From contig JAJDAK010000018.1 of assembly GCA_029261895.1 (NCBI GenBank), positions 83,951 through 147,950 on the forward strand: a stretch of DNA of 64,000 nt. The letters run 5' to 3'. Positions 30,132 through 38,924 of this stretch are shown piece by piece. Below the pieces are notes generated by a model. That model was not told the DNA's origin. It made no database searches and saw only the letters and a list, made by a program, of their open reading frames with translations. The position numbers and the translations under genes are program-made. This DNA is from Deltaproteobacteria bacterium (lineage in GTDB: Bacteria; Myxococcota_A; UBA9160; SZUA-336). How positions within the stretch are numbered: position 1 is the first letter of the stretch; each line of letters starts with the position of its first letter.

Positions 30132-31072
30132 GTTCTCGGTACTCCACGTAGTGCGAGGTTCGCACCGTTTCTCCATTCACCCTCATTCTGGGCAGCAATC
30201 GTCACCGCATCTCCGCTCAAGCCGCGACGAATCTCCCCAGCGATTACGCGGAACGGCGTGCGATGCCAGTGACTCCAATAAGCATGAAAACAGCGTAGCT
30301 TTTGGTAAAACGGCAGCGGCGCGTCCATGCACGCCGCGAAAATCTCGCGGAGTACCCGCACGCGCGGGAAAAACCGCTGTTGCGTGCACGCAGGATCGAA
30401 CCAGGTCGCTAGTTCTTTCGCGGTCGAATTCGCACGCATCGAGATACCCTCGTGAATGCGTCGATAAAACAGCGGCGCGGGAACTTCGATAATTTCACCG
30501 CGCATACAAAGCTCGGCCAAGAGCACACGGTCGGCCGAACCGTAGCGACCAATCCGTCGTGTGGCGGCCAAGACATCGCGGCGCATCACACCAAAAATGG
30601 CGTTGCATAGCTGAAGGTCCCGTGCCAATGCCGCGACCCTTTGATGAGCGGTGCTCTGCCCGAGCGCCATGCGGTCGTCGTAACGACCGAGTTTCCGCCC
30701 CTCACCATCGATCAAGATCGTTTGTGCATAAGCGAGTGTCGCGCGGCCCTTCGACGCGGCCAAGCGATTAACGCAGTGGCGCAGAAAGCTCGGCTCGTAC
30801 AGATCGTCGGCAGCGGCCCACTTAAAGTACTTACCCCGAGCGAGGTCGAAGACCTGGTTATAGTTCCAAGCAGCGCCCCGGTTGATCTCATTGGACATCA
30901 ATGAAATCCGCACGTCCCGTCGCGCGTACTCCTGACAAATTTCGAAGGTCCGATCGGTAGAAGCATTGTCGGAAATAATCAGCTCGAAATCTGCAAGATC
31001 CTGAGCCAGTAGAGATTGGAGCGTCTGCTCCAAAAACGCTTCTCCGTTGAATATCGGCATGCCGATACTCAC
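30122..31072 (-). CDS. Glycosyltransferase family 2
   Basis: MSIGMPIFNGEAFLEQTLQSLLAQDLADFELIISDNASTDRT; WAAADD. Confidence 0.93.
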   Translation of the reverse strand: MSIGMPIFNGEAFLEQTLQSLLAQDLADFELIISDNASTDRTFEICQEYARRDVRISLMSNEINRGAAWNYNQVFDLARGKYFKWAAADDLYEPSFLRHCVNRLAASKGRATLAYAQTILIDGEGRKLGRYDDRMALGQSTAHQRVAALARDLQLCNAIFGVMRRDVLAATRRIGRYGSADRVLLAELCMRGEIIEVPAPLFYRRIHEGISMRANSTAKELATWFDPACTQQRFFPRVRVLREIFAACMDAPLPFYQKLRCFHAYWSHWHRTPFRVIAGEIRRGLSGDAVTIAAQNEGEWRNGANLALRGVPRTCR

Positions 31073-31097
31073 GAGTGGCCGCGAACTAACGTGTCGA

Positions 31098-32261
31098 TTA
31101 GACAGAAATCACCTCAACAAAAAGGCCGAGCGCACAGAGCACGCTTTCGACTTCGCTCTTGTAAGCTGGGTTCATCACAATGACGCGAGTCGGGGGCGCG
31201 GCGCGTAACATTTCCGGCGCCACGATCGGCTGTCCAGTACCCGCAACGTACTGACCCTGCTTTCGGGGATTCACATCCACGACCCAGGACACGGTATTTC
31301 GCGTGTTCACGCGGTTTAGGAAACTCACACCCTTCGAGCCAGCACCCCAAATCGCAACGCATTCGTTCGCCGCCTTCCATGATAGGAAGCGATCATTCCA
31401 AAGCTTGGTTTCCATTTCGAACTTCTGCTGGAAGGCTTCGACCCACATCTTGAGGTCCGCAAGGTCCCCGGCGTTATCGTCAGCGGCACTTGCTTGTCCG
31501 TCCACCCGTGCAGCGGCACAGAGGAACTGTCCGCCGAAGGTTTCGACCACTTTGGTTCGATGCACACCCACTTCCGAAAGCAGCGCACGTAGCGCAACCG
31601 GTGTGAAGTAAGAGCAATGCTCGTAAATGACGTCCCAAATACCCAGATCGCGCAGAGTCCAGAGGGCGTTCGGAACCTCAAGAAAGAGGCCGGCGTCATG
31701 CGTTCGTCGCGCGGCACTCACCAGTTCGCCAAGAAAGGGCTTGGGCTCCGGAATATGCTCGAGCACGTGGCGTGACACCAATAGATCGAAGCGAAGATCC
31801 TGATACGCGCTCGAGAACGGTTCACGATAGATCTTAACCGACGGATTGTGGCTCACGGTCTCGCGCTCTGAAACGCTCGGATCGAAACCCGTACCGCGGT
31901 TACGGCCATGGCGGCAGAGCAAATCGAGAAATTCACCACGTCCGCTGCCGATCTCAACGATATGAGAGTCCTTGAGTTCGAATGCGGTTACCAGGCGCTC
32001 AGCCAGACCCTCTGCGTAGTTGAGAAAGCGCAGTGAACCGTAGAGCGAGTTCTCATAGCCAGGCGCGTACTCGACACGCTCCGCCTCAAATGCCGTGTTG
32101 TAGATCATTCCGCAGCGGTCACAGAAGCCAAGTTCGATCGTACCGCGCGGCGCTGACGTCGCATGCAACTCCGTCGGATAGATGACGTTGCAGAAGACGG
32201 GAACAGAGTCGACCTTGAAAAAAGTACGCAGCTCGGGATGATCACAAACAGGACATTTCAT
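31098..32261 (-). CDS. Zinc-binding class I SAM methyltransferase, sugar C-methyltransferase-like (paralog 1)
   Basis: MKCPVCD...FCDRCG; EIGSGRGEF; IYEHCSYF; C-terminal WGAGSKGVSFLN Rossmann-like half. Confidence 0.8.
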   Translation of the reverse strand: MKCPVCDHPELRTFFKVDSVPVFCNVIYPTELHATSAPRGTIELGFCDRCGMIYNTAFEAERVEYAPGYENSLYGSLRFLNYAEGLAERLVTAFELKDSHIVEIGSGRGEFLDLLCRHGRNRGTGFDPSVSERETVSHNPSVKIYREPFSSAYQDLRFDLLVSRHVLEHIPEPKPFLGELVSAARRTHDAGLFLEVPNALWTLRDLGIWDVIYEHCSYFTPVALRALLSEVGVHRTKVVETFGGQFLCAAARVDGQASAADDNAGDLADLKMWVEAFQQKFEMETKLWNDRFLSWKAANECVAIWGAGSKGVSFLNRVNTRNTVSWVVDVNPRKQGQYVAGTGQPIVAPEMLRAAPPTRVIVMNPAYKSEVESVLCALGLFVEVISV

Positions 32262-33436
32262 TACAAACTCCTCAACTCTGCGCGTACACCGAGGTGTTCG
32301 AGATCCGCAGCGATCTCGTTCTGATAAATTGGATTCATCACGTAGATTAAATCGACCGGCTCTTTGGCGAGATACCGCGGTGCAACGATCGCGTGACCCG
32401 ATCCTGCAAGATACTTGCCCTGCTTGTACGGGTTGATATCCACCACGTACTGAATTTCGTCTTGGAGCTGCAACGTCGTCAGAAAAGACACCGCTTTAGA
32501 ACCAGAGCCCCAGAGTGCAATGCGTCGCCCCGCTCGCCGAGCGTTCTCGATTTCGGTTTGAAGCCGACTCAGCTCGTCGGCAATCTTGACGCGAAACAGG
32601 TCCACGGCTTCGCCGATGTCTGCCAGGTCGTCAGGCACCGGACCCAGCGCACCCGTGCCAGGTTTACAGTCGAGGAGCAGATACTGGTCCTCGAAACCGC
32701 GACTGAGCTCGACGATATCAAATCCAGCGCGCTGAAAGAGCCGTGCAAGTGAACCCAGTGTGAAATAGGAGCAGTGTTCGTAATAGAGGTCCCAGAATGC
32801 AAGCTCCTGGAGTACCCGTTCTACATCAGGAAGTTCAAAAAACACGGGGATCTTGGGTCGGTTCTCCAACGACTCACGAATTCCCGATACGAATTCCTGT
32901 ACGGGTTGGATGTGTTCCAGCGTATGACGGCAGGCGATGTAATCTGAACGCAGGTTGTCGTAGATCTCAGTATAGAAATCCTGGATGAATCGAATTCGAG
33001 CGGCAGCGCTTGAGCGGGTACGGTCCGGACGATAACCCGGATCAATCCCGATCCCATGATTGTCGCCCAGCTCGCAGAGCTCAACCAGAAAGTCCCCTTT
33101 GCCACAGCCGATCTCAAGCACGGTCTTCTGCCGAAGATTGTGTTTTTCAATCTGAGATTTGCAGAGTTCCGTTTGGAAGCGGCGGAACCGCGGCGAAAAC
33201 GCCTGCGTCTCTTCATATGCCGGCGAATAGGAATGCACCGCGGGGTCGAAGTGATTGTTCTGGATAAACCCGCAACTGCTACAGAAAGCCAGACTCAAAT
33301 CACCTCTTGGAAACTCGAGCGCCTCACTGCGTGAGTCGACCAGCAAGCAACTATGAATCGGCACGTCCTTCACTTCGTAAAACGTCGTGAGAGCGGTCGA
33401 AGAGCAGGCCCAGCAATGGAACACTTCAGCCTTCAT
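32261..33436 (-). CDS. Zinc-binding class I SAM methyltransferase, sugar C-methyltransferase-like (paralog 2)
   Basis: CWAC...FCSSCG; EIGCGKGDF; YYEHCSYF; WGSGSKAVSFL. Confidence 0.8.
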   Translation of the reverse strand: MKAEVFHCWACSSTALTTFYEVKDVPIHSCLLVDSRSEALEFPRGDLSLAFCSSCGFIQNNHFDPAVHSYSPAYEETQAFSPRFRRFQTELCKSQIEKHNLRQKTVLEIGCGKGDFLVELCELGDNHGIGIDPGYRPDRTRSSAAARIRFIQDFYTEIYDNLRSDYIACRHTLEHIQPVQEFVSGIRESLENRPKIPVFFELPDVERVLQELAFWDLYYEHCSYFTLGSLARLFQRAGFDIVELSRGFEDQYLLLDCKPGTGALGPVPDDLADIGEAVDLFRVKIADELSRLQTEIENARRAGRRIALWGSGSKAVSFLTTLQLQDEIQYVVDINPYKQGKYLAGSGHAIVAPRYLAKEPVDLIYVMNPIYQNEIAADLEHLGVRAELRSL

Positions 33437-34715
33437 TGGAAATCACCTCCGGCATGGGAATCGGCACAATGAAACGTCCACCGCGGCGCAGGTACTCGTG
33501 CTGCTGTGCGATGATCTCGTCCTTGAAATTCCAGGGTAGGATCAACACATATTCCGGCATCTCTTCGAGCAAGCGCTCGGGTGAGCCGATGGGGATGCCA
33601 ACACCAGGCATGCACAAGCCCTGTTTGTGGATGTTACGATCGACGACGAAGTCGATCAGTGTTTGGTCAATTCCACAGTAGTTAAGCAGAATCGTACCCT
33701 TGGCCGCTGCGCCGTAAGCGGCGATCCGCTTCCCTTCCGCTTTGATGTCACGCAACATTCGACCCAGGCTAAGTCGTATGCCTACAGCCTGCGCCGAAAG
33801 ACCCTGGTAGTAACCTATCTCATGCAATCGCGAACCACGTTCCATTTCCAGGTACGCATCTACCGATTCCTGTTGTCGCGGATAGCGCTCAACGTAGATA
33901 CGCAGAGACCCGCCGTGGATCGGATAGTGTTCGACATGATTGAGGAAGAGCTTGTGACGAGAAAACAGCTCGCGGAGTGCAGTCACAGAGAAATAGCAAA
34001 GATGTTCATGGTAGATCGTATCGAACTCGCCCTGGTCAACCAGGTCTTTCACATACGGCACTTCGATCACCGCGACACCGTCACGCTTCAGAATCGTTCC
34101 AATGCCAGCGACCACACCGTTTAAATCTGGGACATGCGCGAGAACGTTATTTGCGATCACCACATCAGCACGAACGTTCTGACTTCGAAGTGCGGTGGCG
34201 AGGTCACGACCAAAGAAGTGATTCAGTGTCCGAATGCCCTTTTTCGCAGCGACGGTGGCTGGGCCGATGGCTGGATCAATACCCAAGACCTGGACGCCGA
34301 GTTCCGCAAAGTACTGCAGCATATAGCCATCGTTGCTGGCGAGCTCGACGACCATGCTTTTCTTGCTGAGCACGCGCTCCGCAACCAATCGATGCGCGTT
34401 GCGCTTGGAATGCTCGAGCAATGACTCTGCAAAAGACGAATAGTAAGGATATTCACGACAAAAGAGTTCATCGGGCGGAACCGTATGAAGAATCTGCACC
34501 AATGAGCAACTTCCGCAGAGCGCGACATCAAGCGGATACTTGGGTTCTGTCGCTTCGATCGGCTCCAACATCTCTGCGACTTCAGAAATCTTCTCTACCG
34601 ATTCCGTGAGACGGTCAGAAAGCGGCATATTTCCCAATTCGAGAAACATCTCGATATCGGAGCTACCGCAGGACCGACAACGTTCGATGCGCTGTACTTC
34701 AACCACTAGATCCAC
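33426..34715 (-). CDS. Class I SAM methyltransferase, canonical TylC3-type sugar C-methyltransferase (paralog 3)
   Basis: CRSCGSSDIEMFLELGNMPLSDRL; VVELASNDGYMLQYF; YHEHLCYF; YGAAAKGTILLNYCG. Confidence 0.85.
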   Translation of the reverse strand: MDLVVEVQRIERCRSCGSSDIEMFLELGNMPLSDRLTESVEKISEVAEMLEPIEATEPKYPLDVALCGSCSLVQILHTVPPDELFCREYPYYSSFAESLLEHSKRNAHRLVAERVLSKKSMVVELASNDGYMLQYFAELGVQVLGIDPAIGPATVAAKKGIRTLNHFFGRDLATALRSQNVRADVVIANNVLAHVPDLNGVVAGIGTILKRDGVAVIEVPYVKDLVDQGEFDTIYHEHLCYFSVTALRELFSRHKLFLNHVEHYPIHGGSLRIYVERYPRQQESVDAYLEMERGSRLHEIGYYQGLSAQAVGIRLSLGRMLRDIKAEGKRIAAYGAAAKGTILLNYCGIDQTLIDFVVDRNIHKQGLCMPGVGIPIGSPERLLEEMPEYVLILPWNFKDEIIAQQHEYLRRGGRFIVPIPMPEVISNEG

Positions 34716-35728
34716 CTCAATTCACGATCGATTTGTTGGCTATCGAGAAGCTCCCGCACCCGACGAATGCGTAGGTAACGCGAGCTTTCAAACGCTTCCA
34801 ATGTCAACGCGTTGGCCTGGTAGGCAGCGTAGAGTTCTTTGACGCCCCGCTCGACCGACCATTCCGTTTTGTACGTGGGCATGTATCGCTGAATCTTCGA
34901 GCAGTCCACGCGATAGCAACGCTTATCGGGGCCGGCTCCTTCTGCGAAACGAACGCGACTCCCCGGGACTACGGCTTCAACAATTTCCGCCACTTCACGG
35001 ATCGTGTAATTTTCTTCGGTCGCACCGACATTGAACGCTTCGTTATGAACCACTTCACGCGGTGCTTCGAGCGCACATACGAAGGCACGAGCGATGTCTT
35101 CAACATGGACCAACGGGCGCCAGGGAGAGCCATCGCTCTTCATCAACACTTCACCCGTCGTCATCGCATAACCCACCAGGTTGTTCACCACCAAGTCGGC
35201 ACGCAAGCGCGGCGACACGCCATATGCAGTCGCATTTCTTAGGAATACGGGCGAGAAGCTCTCATCGGCCAGCATTGAAACATCGCGCTCAACCCAGGCT
35301 TTCGAGGCGCCGTAAGGTGTCACCGGGTGCATTTCGGCATCCTCATCCACAAAGTCATCGCCTGCTGAGCCGTAGAGACTGCACGAGGACGAATGGATGA
35401 ATCGCGACACACCAGCGAGTTTCGCGAGTCCCGCGAGCACTACCGAGGCGCTGTGGTTGATGTCGTAGGTGCAGTCAGGATTTAGGTCACCGAGCGGATC
35501 GTTAGAAAGGCCAGCAAGGTGGAGAACGGCGTCGAATCCCAGCAAGTCCCCAGCTGTAAGGTCGCGGATATCACGCCGTATGCTCGGGATCACCTGTTCG
35601 TCGTCGCCGAAATCACAACCCTCAAACAACAGCGAGTCCAGTCCGATGACTTGGTGGCCATGACGCGCCAACATCGGCGCTAAAATCGATCCAATGTATC
35701 CGTGGTATCCAGTTAGAAGTACTCTCAT
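34706..35728 (-). CDS. NAD-dependent epimerase/dehydratase (extended SDR)
   Basis: MRVLLTGYHGYIGS; SSSCSLYG; YGASK; start re-set to internal ATG. Confidence 0.88.
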   Translation of the reverse strand: MRVLLTGYHGYIGSILAPMLARHGHQVIGLDSLLFEGCDFGDDEQVIPSIRRDIRDLTAGDLLGFDAVLHLAGLSNDPLGDLNPDCTYDINHSASVVLAGLAKLAGVSRFIHSSSCSLYGSAGDDFVDEDAEMHPVTPYGASKAWVERDVSMLADESFSPVFLRNATAYGVSPRLRADLVVNNLVGYAMTTGEVLMKSDGSPWRPLVHVEDIARAFVCALEAPREVVHNEAFNVGATEENYTIREVAEIVEAVVPGSRVRFAEGAGPDKRCYRVDCSKIQRYMPTYKTEWSVERGVKELYAAYQANALTLEAFESSRYLRIRRVRELLDSQQIDRELRWI

Positions 35729-35732
35729 CTTG

Positions 35733-36503
35733 TTACATCCAGTTGCGCCAAGGCGCGTCGCCGCTCTGCCAGAGCGATTCAATGAGTTGTCGATCTCGAA
35801 GCGTATCCATGCACTGCCAGAATCCTTCATGCCGATACGCCATCAATTCGCCATCACGCGCGAGACGCTCCATGGGTTCGAGTTCCCATTGCGTCTCGTC
35901 GCCTTCGATGTAATTGAAAATCCCTGGTTCAAGCACAAAGAACGCGCCGTTGATCCAGCCTTCACCGAGTTGTGGCTTTTCCGAAAACTCTGCAACGGAA
36001 TCTCCATTCAACTCGATACGACCGAAGCGTGCAGGCGGCCGAACGGCGGTCACCGTGGCTAACTTGCCGTGAGAGCGATGAAAATCAACGAGTCGCTTTA
36101 GATCGATATTCGCGACACCATCGCCCCAGGTGAGCATGAACGTGTCATCGCTTAAGTAAGGTTGTAAACGCTTGATCCGGCCACCCGTCATCGTGTTCGC
36201 GCCGGTATCGATCAAGCGGACGGTCCAGTCATCGAGCTGCGCATCGTCTAACTCGACTTCGCCCGTCGACAATTCGACCGTCATATTCGAATTCAGGCGG
36301 CGATAATCAAGCATGTAGCGCTTGATCTGTTCGCCTTTATAGCCGAGCGCAATCGTGAAGTCGTCGAAGCCCTGATGGGCGTAGATCTTCATGATGTGCC
36401 AGAGAATCGGGCGACCGCCGACTTCCACCATAGGTTTGGGTCGGATCTCGGTTTCTTCCGAGAGCCGCGTTCCCATACCACCGGCTAAAATTGCTACACG
36501 CAT
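35733..36503 (-). CDS. rfbF: Glucose-1-phosphate cytidylyltransferase
   Basis: MRVAILAGGMGTRLSEETEIRPKPMVEVGGRPILWHIMKIYAHQGFDDF. Confidence 0.92.
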   Translation of the reverse strand: MRVAILAGGMGTRLSEETEIRPKPMVEVGGRPILWHIMKIYAHQGFDDFTIALGYKGEQIKRYMLDYRRLNSNMTVELSTGEVELDDAQLDDWTVRLIDTGANTMTGGRIKRLQPYLSDDTFMLTWGDGVANIDLKRLVDFHRSHGKLATVTAVRPPARFGRIELNGDSVAEFSEKPQLGEGWINGAFFVLEPGIFNYIEGDETQWELEPMERLARDGELMAYRHEGFWQCMDTLRDRQLIESLWQSGDAPWRNWM

Positions 36504-36670
36504 ATGCAACTCCCACCCCGCCACGGCGGTGAAAGTGCAAACACCAGACCAGACTCTCGTGGTTTTATTTAGGTCGGTGGGTTAGAGCGATAGCTGCTGT
36601 ACTGTTGCGGGTGACTGTCCCGTCGATTGTGTGAAGAGAGCCACTCTTTTAAAGTGGTTTAGACCACATC

Positions 36671-37756
36671 CTAGAAGAAACTCTCCCACGAACCACACTG
36701 TGGGCAACGCCAGTGCAACTCGCCGTCTTCCGTCCCGCAGCTGTGGCAACGAAGTAGTGGACGCTCTACAGGTAGACGGTCCAGTAACTCCTCGAAGGTC
36801 TTCACAGCTTCGCCATCGCGATTCTCGCGCAACAAGATGCGGCCGATCTCCGCATATGCGGGCAGGAACTGCGGCGTCCGATCAAGCATGCGGCGTAGCC
36901 GCGTCAATCCTTCATCGATCCGGCCCTGCTTGACGATCGCGCGTGCCAGCCAGAGCGATGCTTCATGATCATCGCCATCATCCTGCAGTCGTTCCTGCAT
37001 CAACGACTCATAGGTCGGGAGATCGTCTGCCGAAAGCAGAGCCTCCCAGAGGCGTGGATAGAGAAGCACACCGATCGATGGATGGAGCGGCAGCGCACGC
37101 CGCCAGTGTTGAATCGCTTTTCGTGCCTTGCCTTCACGGAAACAATGATCGCCGAGCGCGATGTATGCCTCCGCACAGCCGCGATCCTGACCCAACGCGC
37201 GCCGAAAGGCTTTGCGCGCATCCGAAGCGCGCCCTTCTTTCGCATGGCCCCGACCCAGTCCGGTCCAAAGATGCGCCAGGATGTTCGATGTCATTGGATC
37301 CTTGGAGCCAATCTGACGGCGAACCCGAATCGCATCTTCCCACTCGCCACTCTCCACATGAATTCTTTCAAGCTCGCGCAATGCTTCGAGTTGATGAGGC
37401 TGCGCCTCCAGAAGTTCCTTGAAGGATGCAGCCGCTCGCTTAAGAAAACCTCCTGCCCGAAAATCCAACGCCAAACCAAGGAGCGCCTCATTGCGAATAC
37501 TCTCAGCCAAGTCCTTGCGCAACATCAGATTCTGGTGAACTTGGATCGCACGTCCGATATCTCCCCGCGCACGATAGAGATTGGCGAGCGAGAGATATAT
37601 ATCCGCTGATGAAGAATCGAACTTGGCCGCTTCCGCGAGTGCGTTCTCGGCCCCAGGTAGGTCGCCTGCAAGTACGCGATGCAACGCGACCCGAAGATTT
37701 CCTGCGGTCGTGAGATCTTGCTCGCGTGATTTGCGATTCCGAAACCACCACGCCAC
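36671..37756 (-). CDS. lapB: Lipopolysaccharide assembly protein B (TPR plus rubredoxin-like zinc ribbon)
   Basis: TPR array; C-terminal CHSCGTEDGELHWRCPQCGSW; next to LapA. Confidence 0.88.
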   Translation of the reverse strand: MAWWFRNRKSREQDLTTAGNLRVALHRVLAGDLPGAENALAEAAKFDSSSADIYLSLANLYRARGDIGRAIQVHQNLMLRKDLAESIRNEALLGLALDFRAGGFLKRAAASFKELLEAQPHQLEALRELERIHVESGEWEDAIRVRRQIGSKDPMTSNILAHLWTGLGRGHAKEGRASDARKAFRRALGQDRGCAEAYIALGDHCFREGKARKAIQHWRRALPLHPSIGVLLYPRLWEALLSADDLPTYESLMQERLQDDGDDHEASLWLARAIVKQGRIDEGLTRLRRMLDRTPQFLPAYAEIGRILLRENRDGEAVKTFEELLDRLPVERPLLRCHSCGTEDGELHWRCPQCGSWESFF

Positions 37757-37759
37757 GGG

Positions 37760-38080
37760 CTAGACCTCGCGTGAGTCGGTATTGGATTCGTCTTCTTCGA
37801 TCAGTGGCAAAGTTCGTAGACCGTGAATCTCTTGCTCCAAGCTCGAGATGCGCTTGCGTTGACGGCGTGCTCGGATTCGATATCTAAACAACGGCGTCGC
37901 ACAGAGTCCGAATGCGATCACGAGTCCTGCGCTGAACGCACAAATCAACGCCAGCCAAACGGGTGTTTGAATTTTGCCCCAGACCCAATCGACTTCAACC
38001 GGCATCGGGTTTTGCACGGCCAACAACACCAATCCAACCATCAAGACCAATCCCAAAATGCCGAGTAGCACTGACTTCAT
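37760..38080 (-). CDS. lapA: Lipopolysaccharide assembly protein A domain protein
   Basis: Two TMs, AVQNPMPVEVDWVWG motif; adjacent to lapB. Confidence 0.8.
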   Translation of the reverse strand: MKSVLLGILGLVLMVGLVLLAVQNPMPVEVDWVWGKIQTPVWLALICAFSAGLVIAFGLCATPLFRYRIRARRQRKRISSLEQEIHGLRTLPLIEEDESNTDSREV

Positions 38081-38577
38081 CGCCTTGATAACTCCTCGAA
38101 CCGCGGTTGTAGTTCGTCGTAAATACGATCGAGATGCTCTGGAATCACGCGCGTTTCCGCGATCGATGTCATGAAATTTACATCACCCAGCCAACGCGGT
38201 ACCAAATGAAAGTGCAGGTGCTCCGCAAACCCAGCCCCCGCCGATGCACCCAGATTAGCACCAATGTTCAAGCCTTCGTAGCGGTAGACGGTCTTCAGAA
38301 TTCTGGAGCTATCGGCAATCAACTGCATCAGTTCGCTCCGTATATCGACTGCCAACTCCGACAGCTCACCCTGATGCACCGACGGCGCGACCATCAGGTG
38401 ACCCGCCGCGTAGGGATAGCGATTCAGCATGACGATCGCGTGATCGGCGCGCAGGAGTAGCAAACGCTCCCGGTCCGACGCTCGATCACCGTCGTCACAA
38501 AATATACATCCAGGCGGCTTCTCACCTTGGATGTACTGCATCCGCCAGGGCGCCCAGAGAGGGGGGCGCGAACTCAC
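38077..38577 (-). CDS. HIT family protein
   Basis: GCIFCDD; GFAEHLHFHLVPRW HIT-like triad; GTG start right after ihfB stop. Confidence 0.88.
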   Translation of the reverse strand: MSSRPPLWAPWRMQYIQGEKPPGCIFCDDGDRASDRERLLLLRADHAIVMLNRYPYAAGHLMVAPSVHQGELSELAVDIRSELMQLIADSSRILKTVYRYEGLNIGANLGASAGAGFAEHLHFHLVPRWLGDVNFMTSIAETRVIPEHLDRIYDELQPRFEELSRR

Positions 38578-38579
38578 GT

Positions 38580-38897
38580 CTAACCGGTCCCCGTTTGCGA
38601 AGGAGCATCTCCCCGCCACGCGGCGTCGATGCGCTCCTTCAACTCCTTGCCCACCTTGAAGAACGGCGTGCGTTTCGCAGGAATCTTCACTTCTTCGCCG
38701 GTCTTGGGGTTACGACCATCGCGTGCCTCTCGAACTTTGACCTGAAAGCTGCCGAAACCCCGAATCTCAATCCGTTCGGCGCCTCGAAGTGCTTCGGTCA
38801 TACTATCGAAGATCGTATTCACAACGATCTCCGTATCCTTTTTTGAGATATGCGGAACTCGAGCCGCAACCCGTTCGATCAAATCACTTTTCGTCAT
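38580..38897 (-). CDS. ihfB: Integration host factor beta / HU family protein
   Basis: MTKSDLIERVAARVPHISKKDTE...IEIRGFGSFQVKVREARDGRNPKTGEEVKIPAKRTPFFKVGKELKERI. Confidence 0.92.
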   Translation of the reverse strand: MTKSDLIERVAARVPHISKKDTEIVVNTIFDSMTEALRGAERIEIRGFGSFQVKVREARDGRNPKTGEEVKIPAKRTPFFKVGKELKERIDAAWRGDAPSQTGTG

Positions 38898-38924
38898 ACC
38901 GACGCCCCCCCTTTTTTCTACACG

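Noticed and set aside
36641-36672. CCACT/AGTGG/CCAC alternative hairpins downstream of lapB
   Set aside because: Stems of only 4-5 bp; could be a weak terminator but too short to claim a riboswitch-like switch.
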